Assembly: GCA_030847615.1 (NCBI GenBank)
Contig: JAUMIR010000004.1
Coordinates: forward strand, 76,043,001 to 76,107,000
DNA from: Gambelia wislizenii
Lineage: Eukaryota; Chordata; Lepidosauria; Squamata; Crotaphytidae
Direction: 5' to 3'
Length of the DNA: 64,000 nucleotides
Shown: in pieces, positions 1-12,492 of the stretch
How the letters are laid out: each line of letters starts with the position of its first letter
How positions within the stretch are numbered: the first letter of the stretch is position 1
The notes under the pieces: model-generated
Database searches by the model: none
Seen by the model: the letters and a program-made list of their open reading frames with translations, nothing else
Told to the model about the DNA's origin: nothing
Position numbers and translations under genes: made by a program

Positions 1-620
1 CCTTGCCAAGAGCAGTGATGTAGCGCATCAGAGCCTGGCATAAGAAAATGCATGCTATCCAACAGGGCAAAAATAGACACATTGCTTTTACATTAAGCTT
101 AGGAGGTTGGCTGATACTGTGGCTAGGAGCCAGCTTGAAGAAAATGTGCAATTTTCCATAGATGCAGGTATTATGTTCCCCTGTTAATAACAACAGAAAA
201 GTTTGAAAGATTAGCTATAGGTTAAATGTTTCTCTATGGATAGGACTTTTGCCCAGTGGAGAAGTACTGCTTTACATGCAGTATTCCCAGTATCTCCAAG
301 CTGAGCTGGAAGTCTTTTTCTTTCTGAAACACTAGAAAGCTAATGCCAGTTGGTGTAGATGACACACAGCTAGATGTACTAGCAGTCTGACCTAAAGGCA
401 GATAAAGTTCACAGCCTATACTAGAGGAGGAAACACTTTTGAAACAAATTGGAGAATCAATCTGGAGATAGTAAGACTCACTTTTTTAAACCTACACAAC
501 ACTGAGTTTATCACCTAGAAAATAATCCAAAACTCACTTCAAAAAGCTGCCACAAAATGAGGGGAAATGGCAGGAGAGGCGGGTGGCTCCAATGTAAATG
601 GATGGTGAATCCACCCTAGG

Positions 621-1033
621 TTTTAATCTGAATCTTAAAGGAACTCTCCAGGCTGTTGAAGCCTACCTCTCAAATAGGTGCAGCACTTTGGATAGCTCTT
701 TTAAAATTCACACATAGGACATTTTCAGACATGTCTTACCACGCTAGATGCTTTCGGGAGAGCTTCAGCACTGCTGCGTGGCGGGGACTCCATTTCTCTT
801 GTCACTTCCATGTAGGATTGGAGGCGGCCGGCCATATTTTATTCCTGGACAACTTCCATGAATAAAATCTGGTGAAATATGGCACAGCTGCCTCCAATCC
901 TACACGGAAGTGACACGGATGATTTTGCCAGAGGGATGGCATCATCTGAAATGGAGTCCCTGCCACGCAGCAGTGCCGAAGCTCTCCCAAAAGCATCTAG
1001 CGTGGTAAGACGTGTCTGAAAATGTCCTAAAAC
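621..1033. repeat. Older TIR element split by the palindrome
   Basis: The left part TTTTAATCTGAATCTTA...AACTCTCCAGGCTGTTGAA and the right part TAAAACTCAGAG resemble the uninterrupted element at 6,466-6,563 (TTTTAGTCTGAATGTTA ... TTCAGACTAAAACTCAGAG). The palindrome at 717-1,027 sits where the 6.5-kb copy reads TTCAGACTAAAA. Confidence 0.6.
717..1027. mobile_element. Palindromic MITE (Harbinger/TcMar-like)
   Basis: A near-complete inverted repeat: GGACATTTTCAGACATGTC at the left is answered by GACGTGTCTGAAAATGTCC at the right. The arms continue inward for about 150 bp (ACCACGCTAGATGCTTT, CACTGCTGCGTGGC, CCTCCAATCC blocks on both sides). TA occurs on both flanks. It would fold into one long hairpin. 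Small ORFs here are shadows of the arms. Confidence 0.88.
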
Positions 1034-3501
1034 TCAGAGGCCAAGATGTTGCATGGGATATGTACTGTAGCTACGATATCTAGCCCCCTAAAACCCACCT
1101 TAGAATCCATGCAGCCAAGGAGTTCTGCCATCCTGGTGAGTGTGGCACTGAAGATCTATGCAGCTAGACGCTACCTGCCAGTGAGCTGTGATGCAACAAG
1201 CAGGAACTCCTGCAGGGTCCTGTCACAACTTGTACCACCGTGGCTTACTGGCAGAATGGACTGCATCCTCCTTCAGCTCCCTGCTTGCTAGCACTGCAGA
1301 ACTCCATTACTCATTGCAGCTGACTGGATTTTAGAATGGGCTTTAGGGGGTCAGACATCATAGATAATGCCCTGTTACATGAATTGCTAGTGTCCATGGA
1401 AAATTCACCCATGTATAGATCTCGCTTTGGGTAATTTAAATTAGCTTGGTTGGCAAGTGAGGGGTCGTGTAACTTACAGGATCTTGTACCCTGTGTATAC
1501 CAGTACTCACTGGGAGAGAACGAGGCAGAGAAACCAAATAACATTGAAATCTTTATTAGACGTGATTAAAACCTGTATTCACACCACATCTATCCATCCA
1601 GCACACTCACAAGAATTATTGAAGAAAGGCAGGAAGAATCTAAAAGATGGGTTAGCTTAAGGTGTAATACTGTACCACTCTGAAGCAAATCGCTCCTCAT
1701 GAGCAGCGCAGTGCAGGGAATTTCTCTTGAGTAGCTTGTGATGACAGGTGGCGCATGGTTAAAGAGAAGGGGAAGGTGGAAGTTAGAAGCAGGAAGAAAG
1801 GGAGAAGTGTGGAGAAAAAGGGCAGGGAAAGGGGGAAAATAGACTGGCATGGAGGCAGAAATAAAGTTTAGTCCAACTGTGCTGAGGGGAGATTTTGGGG
1901 TATATTCATATGCAAAATCTCCTTTGAAGATGCAATTTAGAGAGGAAACCAATTGTTTATCAAAAGATTCCTAACATTACAGCAGAGGAAACTCTGCTTG
2001 AGCTAGTGCTGTAGGAAAAGGACAGTTTTCAAACTGATGGGTGACAGATAGCTCTCTCTTTGGGATGCAGATAGAGTGATAAGGAAACGAATCCTCACAC
2101 TACAATGAGATTTCCAGCTAACCTTGAAGTGGTCAGAAGGATGCTTCCTCCTGGCAACCTCTCAGGAAAACATGGCATTATTATGGCAAATGTCAAAGAA
2201 ATTCCACTTCACTTTTACCTGAGGGGTGAAATAATGGGTATTATTAAAAATTTTACCCCCTGTGTTTTACTTGAGAATACCTTTGCAAAACAGGCACCAA
2301 AATAACTGTTGGCTTTGATCCCCATGAAAAAACAGTCTTACCAGCAGAGTTTCTGTTTAAAAAATACACGCACAGCAAGTGCATATTGGTTCCAGGCATG
2401 CAGGTTTAAATAGCCATCCAACCAGCACACAGCTCCACTCTCTAGCATAAAAAGACTCCAAGCACTCAAAAGTAGTTTAAAAAAATAGAAAAAGACTTTA
2501 CCTACAGTCATTAGGTACATCTCAATATATATCAGCAGCAAGTCAAAATATGTAGACTAAACTAACAAAATATAACTGAAAAACTACATATTAAAAAACA
2601 AAATATGCAGGAGCCCTTCATAGCAGCTCCTAACTCTATGAGATCATCATGCCATCCGTTAACCTCATGGCAAAGTTTCCAGAACAAAAAAGGTACTTAA
2701 GACAACCTCTTCCTCCTGGAAAGCCACTCAAATTGCAATAGGAAGTTACATCACACATTCTGTTTACTTTTACCAGTTAACCCTTTCAACAGTTAAAGAA
2801 GTCAGCTTATTGGATTGCAACTATATATTCCAACATGAGACACATTAAGGAACTTGAAATGGCCTGTCCTTTGGCATGTACATGTGGGCGAGTGTGTACT
2901 CTAGCCCAAACCTGAATTTTCCTGTCAGCCTCATGGAGGGCCTTGTATTACTATATTTCAATTAACTGTATATCACAAATGGATGAAGTGGTCACTCTCA
3001 TTACAGCCCCATGCAGGATCTTGGCCTCTTAGTTTTAGTATGAACTTTAAAACTTAAAAAACAACTTTTAAAATTTTTAAAATGAGAAGAACGACTAGTA
3101 TTGTTTTAAAATGGCTAAAATATCTAGCTTTTCGCTATCTGGGAAACACTCACACACCTCTGCAAATCAAATCCCTATATGTGTTGAGGAGAGTCTGTAT
3201 TAGAGGTATGCAATCGAAACTGATATTATTAATATAAACCCCTTTGTAATGTAGACAAGAAAGTAGACAAACAAATACACAATATACCAGAGCATGTGAA
3301 AGCTACTTTTTTGGCCTAAAAGTCTAACAGTTCAGTAAGGCCCAGTACTCTAAAAAAAGTCATTCTTTCAAGTTCTGCAATATGCCTACAAAGAGCCAGA
3401 ATCTCCCTTCCCCCACTTTTCCTACACAGGAAAGCCTACCAGCTTTCCGAATGTCAGGCAAATTTTCCCAGGTAGTCACTAGGGAAAATGTTTCAGACTG
3501 A
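1034..3501. other. No recognisable feature
   Basis: Unique-looking AT-rich sequence. ORFs up to 120 codons show no known domain and no splice structure. Confidence 0.5.
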
Positions 3502-4122
3502 GGGGTTGTCTAGATGAGAAGATATAATGTGGATTGCTGCACATTAACACAAATTCACAGCACCATTCATTTGTCTCCATAGTCCTTTGCTGGTATGTGA
3601 AGCCATCCATGTTTGAAGTTCACACACAGCCATGCCTGCGAATCAACATGGTGGCCAAGAGTGAATTACTCACATTACGTATTATTCTCCACGAGTTGTT
3701 GCTGCTGCACAGTATTTTTTTAAAACTGCAAATCAAAGGTGCACAAGTGTGAGTTTTCACTTTAAAAACCTGTTTGATTGTTTCAGTGCAGCAAATAAAC
3801 GCATGACTGGAATACAAAACTCCAAAATGGCACTTCCAGACACCTCATTGCTGGCAAGCCCATCCTCCATGCACATCTGACAAATCAGCTTTCCATTTCT
3901 ACCCTCACCAAGAATACATTGCAATGCAAATTCATTGTCCAAATGAGCGGTAACGCACATTTAAAAATCCTCAGGAAAAGCTGCAAAGGCTTTTCCCCTG
4001 TAGTTTTTGAGTTTTTGCTTCCCCCTCCTTCAGAATAAGGTGAATCACCATGGGATCTCATTGGAACAAAAGGTATTCTCTGCAAATTCTATTAGGATTA
4101 TTTTCATCATCTAAACAACCCC
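3502..4122. mobile_element. hAT-like non-autonomous element, copy 1
   Basis: Ends GGGGTTGTCTAGATGA and TCATCTAAACAACCCC form a 15/16 inverted pair. The inner right end GGATTATTTTCATCATC is shared with the element at 11.0-11.7 kb. The whole length is homologous to 18,376-18,864 (CATTCATTTGTCTCCATA, TTTGAAGTTCACACA, AGAGTGAATTA versus GCGAGTGAATTA). hAT assignment is a guess from the CAGGGG-type ends. Confidence 0.75.
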
Positions 4123-4207
4123 TGAGACTACAGAAGTGATAAGTCATTTCAGCCTTTTTGCAAATTTTGAACTATTCTAGCTGGGCATTGGCAATGCTCA
4201 AAGCAAA

Positions 4208-4284
4208 GGGTGTTGCCATTTTAGATTCTTCCACATACACACATGGTATAAGTATATGCGGAAGAATCTAAGATGGTAACACCC
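4208..4284. mobile_element. 77-bp palindromic mini-MITE
   Basis: Two 30-base arms (starting GGGTGTTGCCATTTTAGATT and ending AATCTAAGATGGTAACACCC) pair at 27 of 30 positions around a short loop. Size and shape recall MADE1-type mariner MITEs, but I see no TA duplication. Confidence 0.7.
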
Positions 4285-4467
4285 ATCCGATAAAAACAGC
4301 CATACTGTTTGGGAAGTTATGGGATGGGAAAGTAAGAGCAATGGAAATAACAGTAAATCCACATTTGAATGGAAGCATGTGGGTATTCAACTCTTTACTG
4401 CCATGTATAATTTAAATTCAAACACAATCCTGTTTTCAAAGGCAACATTTATTAGAATCTCAGACTT

Positions 4468-4575
4468 CCAGGGCTGGGAAACATTTGGCCCTTCAGTTGC
4501 TGCCAGACTGCAGCTCTCATCAACTTTAGGCAGCATAGGCAATGGTGATGGGTGATGGGAACTGTGGTCCACACT
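4468..4575. repeat. Short dispersed repeat (TGCAGCTCTCATCA type)
   Basis: TTTGGCCCTTCAGTTGCTGC, CTGCAGCTCTCATCAAC, GCATAGGCAATGGTGATGGG. The same words recur, more or less decayed, at 16,040-16,150, 36,712-36,835, 50,868-50,948 and 60,307-60,418. Class unknown (MITE-like in squamates and birds). Confidence 0.6.
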
Positions 4576-4639
4576 CATCTAGAGTGTCACATGTGTCTCA
4601 TTCCATGTGAAAAAAACATGAGATGTAGCGCTACATTTA

Positions 4640-4730
4640 GAAAAGTTTTTGTTTTTATTGTGCTTCTCTTTCAACATGGGGCTTAAGGCAGCTCACAGTG
4701 TAGACATTTGGTTGTGTTGGCCAACAAACT
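4640..4730 (-). mobile_element. LINE 3' end fragment
   Basis: GTTTTTATTGTGCTTCTC and GGGGCTTAAGGCAGCTCACA: an L2/CR1-like 3' end (GTGAGCTGCCTTAAGCCCC on the minus strand). Confidence 0.5.
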
Positions 4731-4870
4731 TCAGTGGGAAAGTTACCAAATATTCATTTAATATAGCATGAAGCCCATAGTGTTTGAGTAGTTGCAAACC
4801 TAAAAAAAATAGGTACAAGAGGAGCCGATGGAAAATATGATTGTACACAAACACCATACTCTCACAGAGC

Positions 4871-5241
4871 ATACCCTCCAACATTTCACAGATGAAAAAT
4901 GGGGCATGCATAGCCAAGTGACATCAGAGTGTGGTCAGGATGGTGAAAGTTATTAATGAGGAAGAATACACAAGCTAGGAGATGCTGCAGCAGTTTGCTT
5001 TTGCCTGGGTCTGCTGGGAAGGGCAAGATTCCATCACCTCCTTTCATTTCCTCCTTTGGAGTTAACTGAGTGCAAACTACTTTTGCACTTTGAACTCAGT
5101 TTGCAGCAGCTATGGTAAGCTTATGATGAAGGGGGAAACTAGAGGAGGAGAGAGAAACTGGGACATAAAACAGCTGAAAAAGTGGGACACTGGAGGATTA
5201 ATTGGGACTGTCCCTGCCAAATCAGGACAGTTGGAAGGTAT
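4871..5241. mobile_element. TIR element, copy 1
   Basis: Ends ATACCCTCCAAC and GTTGGAAGGTAT are inverted. Homologous to 12,143-12,466: TTTCACAGATGAAAA, GTGTGGTCA, GCTGGGAAGGGCAAGATTC, GTGCAAACTAC, GTCCCTGCCAAATCAG in the same order. No transposase. Confidence 0.7.
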
Positions 5242-7855
5242 AATAGATGGTATACCTGTAATATCTCTCACACCTGTGCCAGTGACAAGTTTCCTACATC
5301 TCTTGTTGGCAACCTGTTCTTATGTTTCCTGCTGGTAGCAGATGGGACAAATTCAGCACCTCAGTTATTCTCAGTACCTCAGTTTTGATATGAAGTGTCT
5401 CTGTGGAGAATTAGTTTGGCAATTTGTTGCAACAGGAGCTTTCCAATCTTTTCTTTCCTCAGTTAAAACTGAAAGAATGTGCTTAGAAGGCTCAGGAGCC
5501 CTAGAGAAAAGACAGTAGGAATCCATGCAAGTTTGCTCATAGGCCCCGCAGTCAATGCCTCAGCCATCTGTGAGAGAACTGGATTTGGCTGTATGGAGCT
5601 GACAGACGCTTTTCTTGGTCTTTAGTCAAGAGTATTCAACAGAGAAATAAGGCTAACAGCTTCTTCTGTGAGTGAAATGGAAGGAATTAAGCAAACAAAT
5701 ATTTGACTCAGGAAATATCTTTGCAGTGTAAGGTAGGGAGGAGTGTTGGGATGGAATTCAACAGTGCTGGGGGCTTCCAATAATTTGGGCCTATTCTCAA
5801 AAGGAGGGGCAAGGGCCTTTGTGCTCTGGAGGAACTACAGCTGCTCTGTTCTTCTCTCAGTTAAAGGCAGGTTCCAAGAGCATGTTTGACCCCCATCCAC
5901 ACACAACAATAGACCCCTCCATTTGGTCTGCCATTCTGCAGCTGGCTCCTCTAAACACATTAACAGCACAGCCTGCTGGGAGGGCTGATATTAGTCTAAA
6001 TCTTTGAATCACATCTTGGCAGTGCTTGGAGGTGGACCGTTTTAGGCTCATCTGGATTCTGAGTGTGCTGCTTCCCATGGACAAGAAGCAGTTTGTTCTC
6101 CGACTTTTAGCTACGTGTATCATAAGGTGGCTAGTACTGCTAGAGTTTATTTTTGTAGCTTGCCTTACCTTTGCTTTTGAGGTAGGTTTGGTAAGCTAAC
6201 ATGCTCATCCATTGACTTCATTTCATCCTAAAAGCTCCCTCCCCCATTCTCTGCTTGTACTTACACACATTTACCTAACAGAAAATAATGATTCTTCTTT
6301 TGCATTTAACTGTTATGTTACTCTGTTATAACACTGTGATGCCAGAACAGCAAGAGCAGACCAGAGACCTGTCTAGTTCGGTGTTGTCTTTTATGAAGAG
6401 GCCAATTAGATTTTTCATTTCACTCAGTGGTATCTGATATCAGTAGGGTACAAATTCGCTCCAGGTTTTAGTCTGAATGTTAGAAGAGCTCTCCAAGACA
6501 CTGAACCTGTTTTAGGGATAGGATTCACCATTTTAGATGATTGCTTCAAAGTTCAGACTAAAACTCAGAGTTGATTTCCTACCACACTGACATCAGAGCT
6601 ACCAGTTGCCAGCAGCTGAGTATGAAGGCAAATAGTCCTCTATTTCTCTTGTCCCTCAGCAACTGGCAGTCAAAGATATGAATGGGGAGGTCTCATTTAG
6701 CAATTAATGAGTATCTTGATTAATTAATTAATGAGTTACATAAGTTAATTGTGTGCTTTGTTATAGCCTTTATTTTGTTGATTGTTAAACTACTGCCAAT
6801 CAGTTTCATTGGATAACACCAAGGACATTACCAGACAGGGACAAAAAAGCATCCCCGTCTCGTCATATTCTCTCCCACCCCCCTCCTGTCCCTGTCCCGG
6901 CACGATAACCCCACATTTCAGACCTACCTTATTCCACATCTGCCCCCTCCCCTCAGCAGCACAGGAGTGAATGGAGCTTGAACAGAGCCCCATTCACTTT
7001 CTGGTTTGAGTTCCTGACTGTTCTCGCAAGAAAATTATCGCATGGGAAATTCAAAAGTAAAAAAGAAAATACACGTCAAAAAGTTAAACAAAGCACCTAA
7101 ACACACTTTAAAAATTACAAGTAACCCAGAGAGGGTACAAAAAAGTGTGTCACTTACATCCTTGTCCCGATCACACCCTGAAGTGTTTGGCACCTCCCAC
7201 TGTCGCTGGCATCGAGCAAGCATAACGGGGCACCTTTTCACTCGCCCATCATTCCATGACAGGAACGGAATGGGTGATCTATCCACAGCTTAAACTGTGA
7301 GTAAGAAGAAATGAGGGCAGCACGGAACCAGCACGGGGTCATAACAGGACTTTGGCGATCTCCTGGCATTTGTGTAATGCCATATTAAGGACATCTGATA
7401 CTCTCCCAACTTTCAGTATAGTAGGAGAAGGAGAAAAAAATGCTCCCTGTTCATCTTTTCTGTAGCAGAGATAATTGATGTACACTCTACCATCTCTCCC
7501 CACCCTAAATCTGTCACCATTTTCCTAAACTAACCTCCCTTCTTTATAGGGAAGGTGGATCAACCCTTGGTCATTTTGGTCCCCCTTGTCTTCACTTTTC
7601 CCAGTTGTAGCTCCTGTTTGAAATGGAAACTCCAGTACTATACCATTATTCTGAATGCAGGCAGCACATGCTCAGTTGGACCATTGGACCATTTGGCTCA
7701 GTACAGCTGACACTGACAGGCAGTGTCTCTCAAGGTTTGCAGGTGGGGACCTTTCTCAACTGAGAAAGAAAAAGGTAAGGACAAATCATTATGAAAAAAC
7801 ATTATCCACAGTTCCTTTCCAAAGAGCCTGTTGGGAGGCATGTGTCTAAAATTAA
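5242..7855. other. Mostly unassigned intergenic DNA
   Basis: Apart from the small TIR element at 6,466-6,563, nothing is recognised. 6,820-7,350 is richer in CpG and C than its surroundings and may be a decayed transposon. Confidence 0.45.
6466..6563. repeat. Short TIR element (uninterrupted)
   Basis: About 98 bp with terminal inverted repeats TTTTAGTCTGAA and TTCAGACTAAAA. Homologous to the split copy near 0.6-1.0 kb. Superfamily unknown. Confidence 0.6.
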
Positions 7856-8320
7856 AAATGTATTTAAAAAATTCAGGGATCTAGCCCTTTTAAAAATAAA
7901 AATATCTTCTTTAAAAGTAAAAAACCTTTTCTTTCAAATTCAGCAGAGTTAAAGCGTTTGGAATGCAGATGCAGCTCAATTAACATTTAAATGTGTGGTC
8001 TGATCACCCAATCAATTAGACTCATTAAAACAACAAAGAAATCAGTTTAAAAAGCATATCAGAAGTTTACTGAAGGTATATCAATCTTAATCTACATATT
8101 AAAACAAAATTAAAAGGTTCCTAACTAACTAAGAGGATTTAGGGCAGGATAAACAAACTCACCCAGCCTTTTGCGGTGTGGGCTACATTGTGACTTGACT
8201 AAAAGGACTCAAAAACTTGGCTACAGCCGCATGGAGCCTTAACTTAAAAAGAACTTAAACAAAGTGTCATATAATATTTAAATTAGGTCATGTGATGAAT
8301 GACCCATTGCTCCAGTTGCC
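7856..8320. repeat. LTR-like dispersed repeat, copy 1
   Basis: AT-rich repeat homologous to 24,228-24,785. Contains GCAGAGTTAAAGCG, GATTTAGGGCAGGATAAACA and AACTCACCCAG. No coding capacity. Confidence 0.45.
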
Positions 8321-8449
8321 TGAAATTGCCTAGTTAAGAAAAGGGTGTGTGGAAGAACTGAAGCATGCAGAGAAAAATTCATAAACTGAACTTAACATGG
8401 GATACACAAGATTGTATAGCACTGCAAATTAAATTTCAAATCTCTTTCA

Positions 8450-8671
8450 GGCCAAATCCACACTACACAGATAAATCCTATTTGAAACTGGATTATTTGC
8501 CATGGCTATTTCTATGGAATCCTGGATTTGTAGTTTGGTGGGGCACCAGCACTCTTTGGCAGAGAAGGCGAAGGGCCTTGTAAAACTACAAATCCCAGGA
8601 TTCCATAGGAAGGAGTCATGGCAAATAACCCAGTTTCAAATTAAGTCATTTGTATAGTGTGGATTTGGCCC
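8450..8671. mobile_element. MITE with GGCCAAATCCACACTA inverted ends
   Basis: Left GGCCAAATCCACACTAC and right TAGTGTGGATTTGGCC are inverted. The interior is also largely palindromic: TATGGAATCCTGGATTTGTAG against CTACAAATCCCAGGATTCCATA. About 222 bp. Target duplication not clear. Confidence 0.82.
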
Positions 8672-8972
8672 TAGTTAGTCATTGCCAGTTCAGCTCCCAT
8701 CCATTTAAATTCTGCATTCAGTGACTTACTGTTATATCTAAAAAGAAGGATATTGGTCAGGACACACGCTTTCTCATCTTGAAGCCCTATATTCCACTTC
8801 CTAGTGGGGCTAAGTACTAAAACAGCTTTAGTCTTCCTACTGGCCCCTTTTTAGCTTTCAATGCTAGTTGACCATGGTATCCTTCTGTAGCTTGGCTGTT
8901 TTAGGAGTTATAATCTTACATGATGTCCAATTATAGACAATGTCATTGGTGAAAATTGCTCTCCTTATGTCT

Positions 8973-9149
8973 GGAGATTATCACACTACACTGTTCTAGT
9001 GCTGTTATTTGCAATTTAGGGAGGGCATTAGAATTCTCAGCCAGAGAGCTCTTCAGTCTCACTAAACTACAAAACCCAGAATTGCACAGGAGGCAGCCAT
9101 AGCACTTAAAGTGGAATAGCACTATAACAGTGTAGTGTGTTAAAGTCTT
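8973..9149. mobile_element. Short MITE with CACACTACACTGTT inverted ends
   Basis: Left end ATTATCACACTACACTGTT is answered by AACAGTGTAGTGTGTTAAAG. Interior contains ACTACAAAACCCAGAATTGC, a common squamate repeat word. The outermost bases resemble the GGACTTTA ends of the Harbinger-like elements, but the duplication is unclear. Confidence 0.7.
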
Positions 9150-9578
9150 CTGTTATGTCATGGTATGGCTCATGGTTATGCTGTTTTCACTTACGCTGTT
9201 CAGCTGCTCTATGAAATGAGCAGCCGAAATGAGCAAGGGAGTTTGACATTGTTAGTAGACCGATGGCTCAACTGTATTCCTCTTTTTCATTAACTTCAGA
9301 AGAAGCATTGCTAAACCAAGACTAAAAACATACATTTACACCTGATAAGATGGAGATGCTGCTGGTAGGTGATCTGTCTGCTCTGGGAAAGGGTACTTGG
9401 CCTATTTTGAATGAAATTTAAATTTGACTGCTTGCCACTCAAATATCATATTGGCAATGTGGCTGCATCATCAAGGAAAGGTCTGATCGTTGAAGACTGA
9501 ATTAGACTCAGTAGCATTTTTCACTAGCTAAGGCTGATAAATAAGGCCTTTTCTAGACACTGAGAGGCTGGACACTTA

Positions 9579-10238
9579 GGACTTTATCACACCAGCCTGT
9601 CTTCTCACAGCAATCATGTTAGTGAAGCAAATGGAAACATACTACAGTAGTTTGAAAACATTCAGTATCACACTTCTCTGCAATTGTGCAAGTGTGCTGC
9701 TTTGGCAATCCATGGTCCCTTCTGCACCAGCTCTGTAAACCTGCCTTCCTACCTATGTATACACTACTCAGTGCATGCATACCTTTTAATATTTTTATTT
9801 TTTCATGATTCTATAATTATAGGAAAATGATAAAAATTATTTTCATTTTACTGTTTTGCTGGAATTATGCAATCACAGCAAAAATAAAAATTAAAAAACA
9901 AAATAAAAGGCACAGAGTAAAAACAACCATGGTCAGTTTGGGAATATTGAGGGGGAGGGGTCAGAGGGGGAGAGGAGGAGAATCATACCCCCTCATGCCA
10001 TGTGACTGCCATAATTTCATTATTGCATTACTGTTGCTCCAGGGGGGACTAATAGAATAGCAGCAATAATGGGAGCCATTGATAGGTTTTCCACATCAAT
10101 GAAAAGGTGCACTACAGAAATGAATGAAATGCACAGCAGCAGCAGGATAGACACAACGTTGTGTGATAAATACTGGCCACATATGCTAATATCTTACTGT
10201 ACGTAATTGCAAAATACCAGCCTTGTGTGATAAAATCC
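9579..10238. mobile_element. Harbinger-like non-autonomous element, TTA duplication
   Basis: Starts GGACTTTATCACACCAGCC and ends CCAGCCTTGTGTGATAAAATCC, flanked by TTA (9,576-9,578; 10,239-10,241). A second copy lies at 21,109-22,077. No transposase frame. Confidence 0.87.
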
Positions 10239-10678
10239 TTACTTGTGATTTAACAGCACTTGGTTCTGACTATTTCTGCTCCTGCTCTAACATTGTATCT
10301 GCTCAGTTATCACCCTAGGAGACAACTCTGAATGCCAACTGAGAAGTTGGCATTTTCTTGCTCAAATCTCACTTGGTGTTCAGAGTTGTCTTCACAGGGT
10401 GATACTGGGAAGATACACTGTCCAATTCTTATCCAACTGTCATGTAGGAGATCCCCCCCCCCACATGAATGAACCAGGCAGTCAGAACTTGTGGGGGTGT
10501 GTGTCATTTTTTTTACTCCTGTTCCCAGAATTCCCTAGCCAGCATGGCCAAGTAACTTTCCCATGGTCTTGGAAGTACCATATTTCATTGAATGTTTTCT
10601 GACCAACCCTCCCCATTCTATCCCCCCCCCCCAGGGACAGATCATATGACCAAATAGCTATTCAATTAAAATAAATAT

Positions 10679-10893
10679 GAGCCCTGGTGGCACAGTGGTT
10701 AAATGCCGGTACTACAGCCACAACATAGTGAGTTCGATCCTGCAGCGCTCCAGGTTGAGTCATCCTTCCATCCTTCTGTAGGTTGGTAAAATGAGTACCC
10801 AGCTTGTTGGGGGCAATTAGCTAACACATTATAAACCACATAGGGAGTGCTTAGCACTATAAAACAGTATAGAAATGTAAGTGCTGTTGCTAT
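10679..10893 (+). mobile_element. tRNA-derived SINE with L2-like tail
   Basis: tRNA-like head GAGCCCTGGTGGCACAGTGG (box A type) and AGTTCGATCC (box B), then the body AAATGAGTACCCAGCTTG and GGGGCAATTAGCTAACACAT. The tail, with GAGTGCTTAGCACTATAAAA and GTATAGAAATGTAAGTGCTG, resembles L2-type LINE 3' ends. Squamate family; probably Anolis SINE2-type (name from memory). Confidence 0.85.
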
Positions 10894-11000
10894 AATATGT
10901 TGTAATAAATACTGTTCTGTTTTCTCTCCACAATGAAGGGAGTGGGCATAAGATTGCCCGGATAATGTCTTGGGACTGAACAGGCTCAGTGGTGCACTAA

Positions 11001-11724
11001 GATCTTGTCTCTATGGTTAAAATAATATGAACAGCATCTGAAATGGAAGGTTTCATATGGACATTCACATAAATATGAGTCATTCGGAAGGAGGGCAGCC
11101 AAATCCACCGCAAAGTCCATCTGTGTCACATCCGGGGCTTTGTACGGATTTTTAAAAAAGCTCTGTATGACATGCAGATGTATGATTGTTTGAACACTTA
11201 CATTCACACAGATACGAACAGGCAGTATAATCTGATTGGCTGGATGAGCTTGGGGGTGGGGCTAGCAAACAGGTAAAGCACCTGCAGCTGCCATGTTGAA
11301 TTTTTGGCTAAGTGAGTGTCCGGGAAGTCGATCAAATGATGATCTTATACTCTTTTTTTTCTTTCTTTTTTTGTAAATATAAACTATCGCTTGTGCGCAC
11401 CATGGAAAACTGTTGTTTTTTTAAAAAAATTGGTGGTGGCAGATTTAAAATCATAATTAAATCACTCACGGCTGCCATCTTGGCTAGGCATCATGTGGAG
11501 TTTAGGGGGGGGGTCTTTTGACCATGAAGACAGGTCGCATTGTTGCTAATGCCTGCATTTTTGGACATGTTCATATTTCCCCCCCTTTGTATTGACAAAA
11601 TCAGACTTTGCAGTAGATTTGGCTGCCCCCTTCCCCATGACACGTTTTTATGCAAATGCCTGTATGAACAGATCACCTTCCATTCACATCCCATTAGGAT
11701 TATTTTGACCATATAGACAAGCCC
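11001..11724. mobile_element. hAT-like non-autonomous element
   Basis: Left CTTGTCTCTATGGTTAAAAT and right ATTATTTTGACCATATAGACAAG are inverted. The right end is of the same TIR family as 3,502-4,122. The interior has mirrored blocks, for example GGCAGCCAAATCCACCGCAAAG near 11,094 and CTTTGCAGTAGATTTGGCTGCC near 11,607 (split here into words under 20 bases for matching). Confidence 0.7.
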
Positions 11725-12142
11725 TTAGTAAGGGATAAAAAAATTGTGGCCCACGGGACACGTGCAAACGTCACCTTCAGTTTTGGACTCCAACCATTCT
11801 ATCTCACCAAAGCCACCCCACCCCCTAAATTGGGGAAATCCCACCCAAACCACAAAGAATCCCACAATTCCACCTGGAACTGAAGTTTGCCCTTTAACTC
11901 CCATCCCTACAAATTACCAAAATCAGCCCAAAATTAACCCCAAACCCCAGAAACAGAAACTTAAAGTAGGCAACCAGAGCCATTCAGCTGTTTTCCAGCC
12001 CCAAATGTGGCAGTGTGGCCCACTATGGGGATATAAATTCACCCTTTCTCTTGCCATATCTGCCCACTCCTGCACTAAGTCCAAACATCCTTATAAACAT
12101 AGAATGCATTTGTTGTTTTATTTTGGGCCTATGATGCAGATG

Positions 12143-12466
12143 TGTACCTCCAAAATTTCACAGATGAAAACTAGGAGTCATCTGGCCAAGCAACATCATA
12201 ATGTGGTCAAGATGGGAAAAGGAAGGACACAGAAGCTAGGAGAGGCTGCAGTAGTTTGCTTTTGACTGAGCCTACTGGGAAGGGCAAGATTCTACCCTGT
12301 CAATACCTCTCCTCCCTGCTGAGTCAAGTGCAAACTACATTTGCACTTTGAACTTGGTTTACAGCGATGGAAGTAAGCTGAGGACAAAGGGGAAAAGATG
12401 CTGAAAAAATGGGATGACAGGATTAACCAGAACTGTCCCTGCCAAATCAGAACAGTTGAAGGGCAT
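12143..12466. mobile_element. TIR element, copy 2
   Basis: Homologous to 4,871-5,241, with eroded ends. LINE copy A inserted 26 bp beyond its right end. Upstream, 11,740-12,140 is C-rich, possibly repeat-derived, and gives a long spurious ORF. Confidence 0.65.
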
Positions 12467-12492
12467 GCAGATTTCTCCAGTGACATGGATAC

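Noticed and set aside
1590..1952. 120-codon ORF on the minus strand
   Set aside because: No known motif, overlaps A/G-rich sequence, and no exon signals in keeping with a gene.
11744..12265. 173-codon ORF on the plus strand
   Set aside because: Pro/Thr/Asn-rich translation of a C-rich, repeat-like stretch running into a TIR element (copy 2 at 12,143). No domain, no splice context, and the second half is transposon sequence.
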